Assembly (NCBI GenBank): GCA_965649825.1 | Contig: OZ287703.1 | Span: 310,001 to 374,000, forward strand | Direction of reading: 5' to 3' | DNA from: Penicillus capitatus | Lineage: Eukaryota; Chlorophyta | DNA: 64,000 bases | Part shown: one piece after another, positions 48,570 through 59,233 of the stretch | Layout: every line of letters begins with the position of its first letter | How positions within the stretch are numbered: position 1 is the first letter of the stretch | Translations under genes and position numbers: made by a program | Notes under the pieces: model-generated | Seen by the model: the letters and a program-made list of their open reading frames with translations, nothing else | What the model was told of the DNA's origin: nothing | The model's database searches: none

Positions 48570-49390
48570 TGCATTGTTTAAAGGTGTCGATGAATGCCTC
48601 CGCTGACGTTTCGAGAAAGGCGGCCTCGCCGAGTTCGTAAATCCCAGGTGCGGAGCGACTCTCGATGAGGTATCGCCTCTTGAGCGCCTCATCAAAGATC
48701 ACACTTTCCCAATGTCCAAAAGCTTCGTGGCCGAGGTTCTCACGAAAATCCAACTACGCGCAATCGACACACGTCACATCACAAAAGAATGAGAGTCGAT
48801 CAAGGATTTACGTGTGTCAATAGCTCAACGGCGTCGCTTTTCGAGAGCTTTCCGTCTGAAGCGAGGACCAGTCGAATCAAAATCGTCAAGACAGCTTGGA
48901 GCTCCTTCTCATTCGGTTCCATAAAGAGTGACCGCATTTCGGGCGGCAGGAGTGAGCGGATGTAGAAGATGGAAACGGGTTTTGGATTCTTGCGCTGTTT
49001 CGCGTCTTCCGTCGGGATGCGCTTCACACATTCGCGAATCTCCAATCCAAACGTCTCCGCTAGCTTCTTATTAGCTTCCTGAAGGAAGTAAGGCAGGAGT
49101 TTGGGCGTCGATGCGAGATTGGCCTCGATACGGGCCGGCTCAAATGTGCGAAGGACTTCGTCGCGTGAAATCGGCAGAGACGGCAACACTCCCTGTCTCA
49201 TAAGAAAGAAACGCACAAGCGCCTTGGTCAGACGTCCTCGTTCTGCATCGGGTAGACAGTCGAAGGTATCGTTGGGATCGAGCTCTTGCTGCACCCTCGT
49301 TGCTTCTTCGATCAAACGTTGCCTGTTCTGTTCATATGCGGCGATCCAGGGCGGCGTCGGCGTCTCCGATTCGTCTTCTGTCGACTCCAT
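48562..49390 (-). CDS. MAGE-domain protein, SMC5/6 complex subunit NSE3
   Basis: NSE3 works with NSE1 and NSE4 in the SMC5/6 complex in genome maintenance. The MAGE homology domain is visible: ALVRFFLMRQG, LPISRDEVLR, then FGLEIREC, IFYIRSLLPPEMRSLF, LTILIRLVLASDGKLSKSDA, and after the intron the second winged helix with FGHWESVIFDEALKRRYLIE. The single intron 48754-48811 (58 nt) ends GTGATGTGAC plus 18 nt to the TAG acceptor. I chose the Met at 49390 (MESTEDESE); an upstream in-frame Met at 49480 is possible. It is a single-copy MAGE gene, as usual outside mammals. The stop at 48562 lies within the plus-strand neighbour. Confidence 0.88.
48754..48811 (-). other. Intron with motif placed upstream of the acceptor
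   Basis: A 58-nt intron with donor GTAAAT and acceptor GCGTAG. TGATGTGAC (48773-48781 on the opposite strand) lies 18 nt before the acceptor, a normal branch-point distance. A TCTCATTCTTTTG stretch precedes it. The MAGE domain is continuous across the junction. Confidence 0.8.
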
Positions 49391-49415
49391 CACGATCGAT
49401 CGATCGATCGTTCGT
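49391..49415. repeat. GATC tetranucleotide run
   Basis: Four to five GATC units directly upstream of the chosen NSE3 start. It is a short microsatellite; if the longer NSE3 start is right, it would be coding. Confidence 0.6.
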
Positions 49416-49528
49416 TCGATTTCGACTGTCGTACCGTGCCCATCGTATGCATTAATATTAAGGGCGAATGACTTGGTCATTGTAGCTTCGCAATAGAAAA
49501 CGCAGCGAGATTAAACAACCGTTCTTGG

Positions 49529-50948
49529 ATGCAAACCATGTCCGGACCGCCTCTCAGAGACGGCAGTCGTTATAAGAAGGCAAGTACATAGCAACGACGA
49601 CAGACGGTTGATAGCAAGCGTGTGACGCGACGACAGGTTAAAGACATCAACTCCGGCAGCTTCGGCTTCGTCCAGTTGTCGCAGGACAGATGCACAGGCG
49701 AATACTATGCTATCAAACACATTGAACGTGGGCCCAAAGTAAAGCATATGCGTTCCGTTGAAGCTGTGCCACACCGAGCTGCTTCAATAGATTGACAAAC
49801 ATGTGCTGTATGAGATTATGAACCATCGAAACTTACTTCATCATCATGTGATTCAGTTTAAAGAGGTTTCTTCTTTATCGCAGCTTCTCCGCAGTTTCCG
49901 TCGGAGGATGGCGAATGAACGTCTTAACCATGTATGTAGGTGTACTTAACACCCCGACATTTGTGTATTGTCATGGAGTATGCTCCGGGTGGGGACATGT
50001 TGGATTTGGTTAAACGGAAGGATGGACTCAACGAGAAAGAGGCGCGTTGGTTTTTTCAGCAACTTATCGTTGGTTTAGACTACTGTCACCAAATGGGAGT
50101 GGCCAGTCGTGATATCAAACTCGAAAACACTTTGCTTGATGGCGGTCAATGGCCTCTCCTCAAAATCTGTGACTTTGGATACAGCAAAGTACGCCACGTC
50201 TTCGCCAGCATCGCATCGTTGTTTTCTGAGGTACCGCTCTCTGCAGCACGAGCAATACAATTCAAAACCGGGATCGAGAGTGGGCACGCCAGCGTACCTG
50301 GCACCAGAAGTCATCGCCACCAAACGAGGACAGACGTATGATGGCAAAGTATGCCATCGATTGTCCAACATCCAGAAGATGATGTGACTTTGTGCCGACA
50401 CTGACAGAAAGCAGACATCTGGTCCTGTGGCGTCTTCCTGTATGTCATGATCTTTGCATCGTATCCTTTTGATAACGTCGAGGAAAGAAGGCGCAATCTG
50501 CCAGATAAACTGCAACGAATGATAACTGTGAGCCAGCAATCGCCATCTATGTCTCTGCGACGGATCTTCTGTGTCATCAGAGAATTGTCGAGGCGCCGTT
50601 AACGATTCCCTCACGTCCCTCGATCTCTGCCGATTTAAAAGACCTGTTGCACAAGATCATGGTCAAAGATCCCACGCAACGCATCAGCATGAAAGGAATC
50701 ATGACGCATCGTTGGTTTCAAACGGATCTTCCAGAAGGTGCCATGGACATGAACAAAAAACTCCAAAAACAGAAGAGTGGCATACAAGTGCGATCAATCT
50801 CCACATCGAACCCATCTCTTACCGAGTCCCTTAGACGGAAGAAGACATTCATGCTATTGTGGACGCGGCCAAGATTCCTTTTATGGAAGAAGGGCTTGGA
50901 TATGATCTCATCGATAGTGAACTGGATCAGATGCGCAGATATACATGA
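49529..50948 (+). CDS. SnRK2-like Ser/Thr protein kinase
   Basis: The domain order fits a plant/algal SnRK2-type kinase: [11 protein letters not shown] (Gly loop), [10 protein letters not shown] (catalytic Lys), [15 protein letters not shown], then [22 protein letters not shown] (DFG kept), [22 protein letters not shown], and [12 protein letters not shown] at the end of the core. A short acidic tail ends QMRRYT at 50948. In the catalytic loop the His of HRD is replaced (SRD). The first intron probably has a GC donor (AAG/GCAAGT); another is 50349-50407 (59 nt) with the motif at 50380-50388 and acceptor CTGACAG. The role in stress signalling is inferred from the family. Confidence 0.87.
50349..50407 (+). 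other. Spliceosomal intron with TGATGTGAC motif
   Basis: A 59-nt intron with donor GTATGC. TGATGTGAC is at 50380-50388, and the acceptor CTGACAG ends 19 nt later. Flanking sequence codes the kinase segment [12 protein letters not shown] without interruption, so the boundaries are well supported. Confidence 0.8.
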
Positions 50949-51214
50949 ATGCACCCAGGGTCGCATTTTGATGCCGTCTCAGTCCATCAGTGTTTGTTGC
51001 TGCATTTGTTGAAACATGTTTATACTTTGTGGAGAACCCCTCCGATCTCTGTAGACAATCGGGGAGTGATTTCACGTGTCCATAAATAATCCATTTAGAC
51101 TCCACGAGATTTGATGTGTCGAGGAAACGGTCACGGCATCTGCGGAACGGAATCGGAATGAAATTTGAAACGAAGTGTCGTGCAAAATTCTGCAGTGGTA
51201 TCATAGCTGTCACA

Positions 51215-52635
51215 TCAGATCAGATTCTGTAAAGCAGAAGACACTTCTTCGAATTTAAACTGAAAACCGGCCTCTTGTGTTTTTGACGGCAAAACACGTT
51301 GGCCTTCCACCACCAACAACGCCCCTTGAATCACACATGAGGCAGAGGTCACACTTTTCAGACTGACCTTCTCCCAGTAATGTTTGTAGAGCGAACTCTG
51401 GAACAGGCATCCAGCTGGGACGGCCCATGGCTCTCCCTAAAGCGCTGCAAAAATCACCCATCCGTACAGGATTCGGTGCTGTTGCATTGTATGTCCCTGT
51501 ATCACTCTTCGCTCATACAATCTATCCATGATGTGACAGGTCACACATTACCTCGGTATTTCTCATCGTTAATGGCCGTGATGAACAGCTGCACAAGATC
51601 ATCTCGATGAATCCACGACACCCACTGTTGTCCACTGCCTAAGGGACCTCCTAGTCCAGTACACGATCCCTGGAGAAAGGGCGATGGATGTGAGTGTACC
51701 TGCGAAGATATTAAAGACGGGAACCATGCGACCCAGCACACCACCCTCTTTCGCCAAGACGAGACCTGTCCTCAGAATGACGACCCTTGTGGGAGACTGG
51801 GTCTCCTGCGCAGCAGCTTCCCATTCCTGACAGATCTCGGCCAGATAGTCCGATCCTGATGGACTCGATTCGACCATCGACGCCTTGAGACTCGTCCCAT
51901 AGTACCCTGTAAACCGATAGGGACACTGTCTCACTCTAAAAGTGTGAGATGCACCGATGGCTGAGGAATTGACCAATACGCGAGGACGTGAGGCATCGGG
52001 GCAGGCATTGATGGCTCTGGCGATGCGACGGGTCGTCTCCACTCTTGACCGTTTGATCTCGGCCTTGATGGCGGATGACCACCTATCCGGTCACAACGAC
52101 GCCTTCCGGTTAGCAGCGTGCGATTGTCAGTATACCGTGTGGCGATCGGCTCGCCAGCGAGATTGACGACGGCATCGCAGCCGCAGATCTCGCTCTCCCA
52201 GTTCAGTGAAGCGACGAACTGAATGGTGGGATAAGGCAAGATCGACTTGGCCCGTTCGACATTGCGCGTTAAGACTTTGACGCCATAGCCTTGCGAAACG
52301 AGACGTCCGACGAGACTGCTACCGACCAGCCCCGTCGCTCCTATATCACTCATCCATTTCCCAAATCGCTCTATAAAACGAAAGCGACCCGTAACGGCGA
52401 CGAGGGGCCGCTTCTCCGTGGCTTCACAGCGAATGACGGCCGAGTCTGCAGTGCTGCGCGTCTCGGCAGAAGGAATCGCGACATTCAGTGCCGTCCCCGT
52501 CAAGAACGGCGTCCGGGTTAGGCGTCCACTCGCAAAGATCCGTCGATTGTGGCGACCGGTATCTGTTGCCACTCCATAAGTCGCTTTCGTAATGTCTCGT
52601 GCGCAGAAGGCGGTGGCGATCGGCAACGTCGCCAT
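51215..52635 (-). CDS. Plastid SDR-type epimerase (TIGR01777/YfcH-like)
   Basis: An NAD(P)-binding sugar-epimerase-like protein related to bacterial YfcH and to the plant plastid protein annotated as cell division inhibitor SulA-like. The N-terminus is Thr/Ser/Arg-rich (transit peptide). The Rossmann motif is split by an intron: VAVTG joined to ATGLVGSSL. Later motifs are [27 protein letters not shown] (the Tyr of the SDR active site), [27 protein letters not shown] and the C-terminal [14 protein letters not shown] and EAGFQFKF. Introns include 51907-51954 (48 nt, with hairpin) and 51497-51551 (55 nt, shared motif reversed). The TGATGTGAC motif also overlaps the stop codon at 51215-51217, so it could belong to an extra intron. 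The substrate is unknown. Confidence 0.87.
51497..51551 (-). other. Intron carrying the shared motif in reverse orientation
   Basis: A 55-nt intron, donor GTAATGTGTG, acceptor GATACAG. Read along the gene it has CCTGTCACATCATGG near the donor, the reverse complement of the usual acceptor-side TGATGTGACAG, and GAAGAGTGATACAG at the other end. Exons RG and TYNATAP join in frame. Confidence 0.8.
51907..51954 (-). other. Intron with AGAGTGAG hairpin
   Basis: A 48-nt intron, donor GTGCAT, acceptor TTTACAG. It contains CTCACACTTTTAGAGTGAG, an almost perfect inverted repeat able to fold as a hairpin with a tiny loop. The join restores the SSAIGYYG motif of the epimerase. Confidence 0.8.
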
Positions 52636-52754
52636 TTTGCACGACGATGTTGGCAGATGCGACAGCTCATCGCGTTGTCGAGTAGCTAACCTTCAGCACA
52701 CACATGGACAAGTAATTCTCCTTTATCTTTCGTCTGGGTAAGGATACGTCTAGT

Positions 52755-54938
52755 ATGTGGACGACGACATGGCGATTTTTGGGACGCAATGTGCAACCGG
52801 CGATGAAGTTAGCAGACATGGCCTGTTCGCCAGTGAAACGCCCACGCGGAAAAGTGGTGCGTGCCAAAGAGCAGACCAAGGTGCGACCGACACCCGAGAT
52901 CGAAATCGATGCGGCGGTGAAAAGACTCGACGCAAAGCGTGATGTCTGGCAACGGGTGTCGTGCGAGGAACGGGCAAGTATGCTGTCGGAGTGTCTGGTG
53001 TCGATACGGGACACTGCCGCCGCCGCTTCCACGCACGCAACGGAAGCCCATGGGTGTTATGGCTCAGGGATCGGCGAAGAATAGTGAGCACAGACCATGG
53101 AACGATGATGTGACGTGTATGTGATGTTAGCTTGTTCTGGGTGGCAGTGGTGGCTGCACTGATCGAATATCGTGATGCGATGATCGCTGGCGGCCAACCT
53201 GCGCCCTATCGGACATATAGACGTCACGGCCGTCACATCATGGACGTCTTTCCTAAAGGGCATGTCATATTTCTCACACTTTCCAAAAGAGTGAGAAGTG
53301 GAAACAGAATGATGAGTGCCGTATTCGGTGATATGAGATTCGAAGTGTGGATTCAAGAAGGCAAGGAGCCAACTCAAGGTGCCGTCTACCGTGCAAAAGC
53401 ATCTCCCAGTTTCAAACCAAACGGACGCGTTGCACTTGTTCTGGGTTCGTCCGATGTAACGTTCGCAGTATGTGTGAGATGAAAGAGTGATGACCAGGTG
53501 CTGGAAACTATATTAATGTTGTCATCCTCGACATTCTCTACAAACTGTTCAATGATGACAACGTGGTGATCGTCAAAATGCATCCGGAGAATGCATTTCT
53601 GGGTGTCTATGTGGAAAGGGCATTGAAGCCATTTTTCGAAGCTGGATTTGTGCAACTGGTGTATGGAGACGTTCAAGAGGCATCCTATCTCTGTCTGCAT
53701 GATCTGGTGCACAATATCCATCTAACGGGATCGATCCGGACATTCAACAACATCGTCTTCCACACCGACTGTCCTGAAAAAGTGAGAAATGTGTGATTGG
53801 GTTCATGACAGTGAAATGGCAATTGGAATAGGGATCGAAGTCGATAACGGACAAGGAGGTGAAGGGTGAGCTGGGATGCTTCACCCCTCTGATCGTGGTT
53901 CCGGGAACATGGTCGGCCAATGAGATGGAGTACGTAGCCGAGGGGATTGTGGCAGGTTTGACGAGCAATGCATCGCACTCCTGCTGTGCTCTCGAAGTAA
54001 ACCCCAAAATCCTGACACATCAGAAACTGCCTCCTACAGTGTATCGTCACCTCTGCATCATGGCCTCAGCGATCTGAATTTCTCAAAGTGTTGGAGAAGA
54101 AACTCGATAAGAAAGAATGCCAAACAGCCTGGTATAAAGGCAGCAAAGAGAAGTACACGCTTTCTGTGCGCCATCTGGAATGTGTGCGATGGATGGGTAG
54201 GTATGAGAAATTCTTGCAGCAGTTTCCCGATGCACTCAGATGTGGCCATCGCACATACGATGATCCAAACATCTTTCCCTGGCTCCTTGCCACGGGACTC
54301 TCGCCCGATCGTGCGCACACAGACCATGAGAACTGGTGTGGTGTTCTGCAAGTCAACTGCGACCCCTGTTGTATGTATCGTATGACATCGCCGCCGTGAT
54401 CGTGATCTAGGAAATTGTGCTGCCCAGTGCCTCCCTTGATGTCGATCGCTTCTTACGAGAGGCCGTGGCGTTTTGCAATGAGCGTTGCTGGGGAACTCTC
54501 TCCTGTTCGATCTCCATCGATCCGCAGACACAACGACGACATAGTGACGCATTTGACGCAGCGATTGCCGATTTGAAGTACGGGACGATTGTCATCAACG
54601 CTCCGCCCTTCATGGGTTTTCTACCAGCCGGGACATGGGGCGCCTATCCTGGTGAGGCACCTCTCAACCGAATCCACCGTCAGGGAGATGTCTATGGCCG
54701 GCGTGTAGGCAATGTGCTGTCAGATGTCGGTTCCGGAAATTGCATGGTGCATAATACCTCACTCTATGACTATCCAGAGAAGACCGTCTGCTATGCTCCG
54801 TGGCAGCTGTATCCCGTTGCTTTTTGGACAGACATCACCCACAAGGATGCTCTCATGGATGCCTTTGTGCAGTTCTGTTTGCATCCTGGCGTGATCTCGC
54901 TGCTTCGAACCGTAGGGGCAGCTCTGCAAGCAGCATGA
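52755..54938 (+). CDS. Aldehyde-dehydrogenase-superfamily protein
   Basis: A distant ALDH-type protein. Exon 1 (52755-53053) codes a basic N-terminus and a helical part. Intron 53054-53130 (77 nt) contains TGATGTGAC at 53106-53114. Next are HIMDVFPKG, a probable GC-AG intron 53260-53307 (48 nt, with hairpin), VFGDMRFEVW, then ALVLG joined across 53445-53497 to AGNYINVVILDILYKLF, VVIVKMHPENAFLG and LVHNIHLTGS. Later comes ELGCFTPLIVVPG, then a candidate catalytic Cys in NASHSCCALEV. The C-terminal part includes LKYGTIVINAPPF and ends at 54938. The family seems to be the one in which aldehyde oxidation is predicted but the substrate is unknown. Additional introns near 53780-53835, 54000-54075 and 54370-54415 are approximate. 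Confidence 0.8.
53260..53307 (+). other. Probable GC-AG intron with hairpin
   Basis: A 48-nt segment with donor GCATGT and acceptor AACAG contains CTCACACTTTCCAAAAGAGTGAG, an imperfect inverted repeat. Removing it makes the family motif continuous (VFPKG then SAVFGDMRFEVW). Without splicing the frame also stays open and would add 16 residues, so it could be retained. Confidence 0.55.
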
Positions 54939-55379
54939 TGTATGAAGTAAAATGCACTGCATTCATCAACAGAGGACAGGATTGTCAAAGTAAGTGAGAA
55001 CGATTCGTCTAGATTTCTGCACAAGAGCAGTTTGGGTGAACGATCCACATTGTCGGTATCATTTCTTCATGTTGTTGCCCTTCTGATTTGATCGTAAACG
55101 AGCGCGACGCAAACACTTTCCGAAATCCATCCCTCGACTTCGACAGCTGTCCTCCAGCCAGACACGAATGGAACCAGAAAATGCATCTTTGCCACAAAAA
55201 ACAGAAAAGAAACTTCAGACCGATGATCGTATTCTCGTCATTCACCGCATTGAACGTTAAGAGAGCCATGAATTGCACCAAAGGACCTAGAAGAAATGGG
55301 ATGTGACAGTAGCCTTACATACCTGATGCCGAGCTGCTGTCTTCCTTCATCTCTTGGTATCCACACACGATTCTGCATC
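54939..55379. other. Spacer between convergent genes, with a possible small reading frame
   Basis: About 440 bp between ALDH and RNPS1. A minus-strand frame at 55009-55281 codes about 90 residues with a hydrophobic start and a Cys-containing end (TMWIVHPNCSCAEI), which might be a small gene. Nothing similar is known to me. The opposite strand is also open over 55088-55306. Confidence 0.3.
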
Positions 55380-56528
55380 TTATGCCGAAGTGGATGGCGA
55401 ACTGGAACCAGAAGAGCTCATTGAGCTGCTCTTGCTCATGCTACTCGACACGGAAGACGATGAACGACGCGACCGCTTCGATGCAGGACTCTACGACAGA
55501 CACATCTCAGGACGATCGAAATGAGATGTCACATCACGCACACGCACAGGTTCTCTGCGCCGGTAACGTGGACTGGGAGAGCGACGGCGGGCTCTGTACG
55601 GCGATCGACGTCTTCTTGGACTCGGACCACGATTTCCATAAGCATAACCTCCATTATACCTACACAATCACTCGCACGCGGCGAGGGTATCGTAGAGGGG
55701 TTACGGTCGTCGAGGTGGAGGTGTGCGGCTTCGATGACGATGGGGAGAGCGCCTTCGAGGAGGTGACCGCGAATAACGTCGCACAGGTGATCTTCGGCGA
55801 TAACGCAAGGGCGATCGACGTCTCTCTGCCTCGTATGGACGTCCTCTATGATTGCTCCGATGCGTTGGAAGTGCTTCGGGTCGTCGGACAGGGACTGGAA
55901 TCGGCGACGGTTCTTTCTTCCGCATCGCTTGAACAAACTTCACTCTAATGTATTGACACCTCACTCTTTCTCACTCTTTAGTGGAGACCACTCACTCGAC
56001 AATGTTGCCATCGATCTGCCCTCCATGCATGTGGTCCAGAGCATTGACAGCGTCATCGTGTTTTTCAAACTCCACATGGGCATATCCCTTTGACAGTTGC
56101 ACCGCGCGGTCCATGGCGATCTCGACGTTCTTGAGTGGTCCCCAGAGTGAGAAAATCGATCGCAGATGCTCTTCTGTCACATTGCGTGTCAAATGTCCCA
56201 CATGCAAACGCGTCGTCAATCTCTCACCGCCCTATCCGCATAGAAGACACTGTACACCATCGCGTGTCAAAGAACGCACTTTGGCAATGGCCTCTGTTTC
56301 GGCTTCGTTTGGCGACGCGCTCTCTTTGGATTTCTCTGCTGCGACAGCTTCAGTCTTCGCCCCTGCAACCGTCACATCTTCTTCGCTCGGACGTTCCTTT
56401 TCACTCGGGCCATGCTCTGTCTCTTTCGCTGCTGCTTCGACGTCGGTCCCTATCGTCATAGCCTTGGCGCCATTTCCCTCGTCCGCGGCGAAACAGTTAC
56501 CGTTTGCTTCGTTCTCGCCGCGTTCCAT
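55380..56528 (-). CDS. RNPS1/SR45-like splicing factor
   Basis: An SR-related RNA-binding protein of the exon-junction/splicing machinery. An acidic, Ala/Glu-rich N-terminus starts at 56528 (MERGENEANGN). A canonical RRM follows: RLHVGHLTRNVTEEHLRSIF (RNP2 region) and KGYAHVEFEKHDDAVNAL (RNP1 region). Intron 55945-55995 (51 nt) has two AAAGAGTGAG-type units. The C-terminus is RS/RP-rich (RRRSPLRYRRRSPVRRYSRS and more) and then poly-Ser before the stop at 55380. Another intron near 55500-55545 contains GTGATGTGACATC. Length and domain order match RNPS1. Given the odd introns of this genome, a splicing factor next door is a coincidence as far as I can tell. Confidence 0.85.
55945..55995 (-). 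other. Intron with two AAAGAGTGAG units
   Basis: A 51-nt intron, donor GTGAGTGG, acceptor ACATTAG. In gene orientation it contains AAAGAGTGAGAAAGAGTGAG, a direct duplication of the second shared intron motif. The RRM reading frame is continuous across it (phase 2). Confidence 0.8.
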
Positions 56529-56699
56529 TCTCGTCGTCTCTAACGCGATGCGATGCGTTGCGTCGACGTGCGTGTGTGCGTACGTATGTGCGTTCGTTCA
56601 GATTGTCGACGCCGTCGAACTGCATAACAGAAACCGACGTGACGCGAATGAGCTCTATGCATATCGAAAACGATAACCTCTACTGTGATACACGCACGG

Positions 56700-57638
56700 A
56701 TGGAGGGAAAAGGAGCGCTCGTCTGGGAGAAGCTCCTGGACGATCTCGAACGCGTTCGTCAATGCGTCGTCCTTCGTCACTCGGCTGCGAATGATAACGA
56801 GGTCATTAATGACAGGACACGATGCGGCAGCCGAGTTCCAAAACGGCAGTGGCCAAATGCAAGAAGCTCTGCGCGACACGCAGATCACCAAGTTACGCTC
56901 GAAACATGACGCGCTATTTTAAAGGCGTTGTTGAACACCACGGGCTTCGTGCTCCGCAAGTCGACGCCATTTACAAAGTAGAGCGTCGGAATGCGATGCA
57001 CCCGAGAGATGCGTTGGGGATAGGAAGTGGCGAAGGCTGTCCAGGTCGAGGAGTGGGGCCTTGAGAAGACGTTTTCGACTGGGACGGAGCTGATGGAAAG
57101 CGTTTTTCAGGAAGAGAAACGCCTGGGTATACTGTTTTGGCGGGCAAGGAGTTCGGAGCTGACGATCGATCACATCGATCGGATCGCCGAGACGATCGAT
57201 CGACACGTTTACGATTGGGCAACGTGCGATACGCTGTGCGGTGTTTTGCGATTGGCGATCGCAAACGATCCGTCATTCGTGCCGCGTCTGATCGAATGGA
57301 GCGATGCCGAAAATCTCTGGCGACGACGAGCGGCGTGTGTATCTTTTCTGAGCTTTGCACGGAAGGGTGAACACTTGGATGCGATCGAAACGATCTGCGA
57401 TCGGGCCGTCCGCATGAACGAGCGTTTTGTTCAGCTCGGTGTCGGATGGCTGCTGCGGGAAGTGGGTGTCGCCGAACAAGACCGTGCCGTCAGTTTTCTG
57501 CGATCACACTTCGAGTGGATATCCAGAGAGGGACTTCGCTACGCACTTGAAAAAATGCCGAAAAAAACTCGCGTCGAAGTGATGGATGAGCACAAAGCGC
57601 ATGCAGATCTCTCTTCCTTGCTCCCATCCCAGCCATGA
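56700..57638 (+). CDS. AlkD-like DNA alkylation repair protein (HEAT-like)
   Basis: The last large exon (57027 onward, through about 57052) codes HEAT-like helices of the AlkD family: ESVFQEEKRLGILFW, DWATCDTLCGVL, ENLWRRRAACVSFLSFAR, RFVQLGVGWLLREVG, ending SSLLPSQP at 57638. The preceding exon has MTRYFKGVVEHHGLRAPQVDAIYK, matching the first AlkD repeat, and its donor GTAGAGCG begins a 46-nt intron up to about 57027. The first exon from 56700 (MEGKGALVWEKLLDDLERVR) is plausible; its connection near 56762-56820 is uncertain. Bacterial AlkD is a DNA glycosylase for alkylated bases; activity here is inferred. Confidence 0.82.
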
Positions 57639-58028
57639 TGGGGCAGCAAAAAAGACGACAGACAATGATCTACACCGTTTTTCAAACGAAGAATACGTCA
57701 TCATAGTTTTTCGCTTCTGTCATGGACGAAGAAAGACTTTGCAAAGGAATACATCGAGTCTTAACTGCATAGTGTTTCCCACCTCGCGTTGTTACGCGGC
57801 TTACGCCTCACTGACATGTTTAAAGTGCAACGCATCAACTTCTATAGCACACCACCGAACTGATAGGTAACACCCTACGACAAGGGTCAAACAATTTTGA
57901 GCTCTCTTAAGGCAGATGAAGACATTTATGCTTCCAGTGCAGAAGTTACTCGATGTGTCGCATGTCTTGAGATCATGGAAAACTAACGATTAACGACCTC
58001 TGATTTCTGATACAGATGTACAGAGACC
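57639..58028. other. Intergenic region
   Basis: About 390 bp between the AlkD-like gene and a small converging gene. There is no coding signal or repeat that I can support. Confidence 0.45.
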
Positions 58029-58345
58029 TTAAGCGCAATCGATCTGATGTTCCAACCATCTGTCTTCTTGTTTTCGGACGTTGATCGTCTTGGATAAACT
58101 CGTCGATAAAGCTTGCAGGCTTCCTTTCAGTTCATCCACAGAAGAGTTCTTGGTTAACCCGTCCTGATGTAGAGGGTACTGTTTCTGATCGTGCAGTTCC
58201 ACGATTTCTCGTTTTGCTTTTTTTGTGTTGTGCAATTCAACGAGATCGGTCAACGGAGAGGCGCTGCGTTCAGTGCCATGTTTATCTGCTTTACGATGGA
58301 ATCCAGATCAGCCGCCGCTTCGTCCAGAAGATTGACACTTTCCAT
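58029..58345 (-). CDS. Small coiled-coil protein, hypothetical
   Basis: A first exon from 58345 codes MESVNLLDEAAADLDSIVKQ and INMALNAAP, with heptad-like spacing. An intron probably removes about 50-80 nt between about 58255 and 58165. The last exon contains SSVDELKGSLQALSTSLSK and ends RWLEHQIDCA at 58029. The composition is helical and coiled-coil like, as in small SNARE-binding or BLOC-type subunits, but no family is recognised. Exact splice sites are not certain. Confidence 0.45.
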
Positions 58346-58954
58346 TTCGAATACTAACTCAGATCACTCCTATATGTGCGATCGAGGATTTGATCTAATC
58401 TCTAGAGAGGAAGACACAAACGCGACTTGTGTTCCGATGTCAACGACTCCCATTCACCACGGTAGAGTTGCGACCATACAACATAGCGAATCGAGCGAAA
58501 GTCAGAGAACCGATTAAATTGTCGTTACATAACAAATGTTGATGACAAGACTCGATAAGACGTTCGGAAACTTCCGCTTCTCTTTCGAATGGCTGTCTGG
58601 GAAAGGGTTCTCATGAAGAGACACTTTCTTCAGAAATTCTGCGTTCCGAAGAACGCAGCGCGGCTTTAGATATGGTTTTGATCGTGAGTCGCACCTCAGC
58701 TTAGCCTCATTGGTTGCGAAACTGCCCCAAGCGAAAGGACGACAATGTGACCAGATAGACTAAATAGGATAATGACAAAACTTCCGCTTCTGTTTTGTCG
58801 GGTTGGGAGTGTGGCGCAGAGCGCCTTCAAAAATTGTGAATACGGCTTTGTCAGTGACGAAGCTCGGTATTCGTTAGTACTGTAACGCAAAGCGCCTTTG
58901 AAGAAAGTTAATGCGGCTTCCATTTTCATCTAGCTCGACGCAGGCGGCCGTTCA
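58346..58954. other. Region with degenerate direct repeats
   Basis: Segments around 58660, 58810 and 58890 share a loose pattern of GCGCAGAGCGCC / GCAAAGCGCC / GCAGCGCGG followed by TTnnnnA and GCGGCTT, suggesting ancient duplications. CTTCCGCTTC occurs at about 58577 and 58783. A minus-strand frame at 58696-58929 is open but may only reflect the repeats. Confidence 0.35.
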
Positions 58955-59112
58955 CCGTGCGGAGCGCCGCTATCGAGCTGCCGATGGGCGAGGCATGCTC
59001 GACACACGCGGTTGATGGCCGTGCGGAGCGCCGCTCGATAACTGCCGATGGGCGAGGCCAGCTCAACGCCGGTGGCCAGTCGCCGTGCGGAGCGCTGCTC
59101 GATAGAGCCGAC
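58955..59112. repeat. 64-bp GC-rich tandem repeats
   Basis: Units begin CCGTGCGGAGCG at 58955, 59019 and 59083, a period of 64 bp, with the third copy partial. Each full unit contains GCCGATGGGCGAGGC. Base composition is clearly richer in GC than the surroundings. Frames are open on both strands but I see no gene. Confidence 0.85.
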
Positions 59113-59233
59113 GCTACATGCATACACTCAGAGAGGGTGGGGTACTGTGCTTACTTTGATTCGGCGATAGTCGACAATTCCTCTGGTGAAACCTCAGAAA
59201 CCTTCTTCGAGAGGAACAACGGAAGGAAAGAAA

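Noticed and set aside
53228-53236. GTCACATCA copy in the ALDH-like gene
   Set aside because: The surrounding residues HIMDVFP match the protein family, so it is coding rather than the start of a reversed intron.
55382-55948. A long plus-strand open frame of 188 codons
   Set aside because: It lies antisense to the Arg/Ser-rich end of the RNPS1-like gene; repetitive RS codons keep the opposite strand open. The minus strand gives a well-known domain order.
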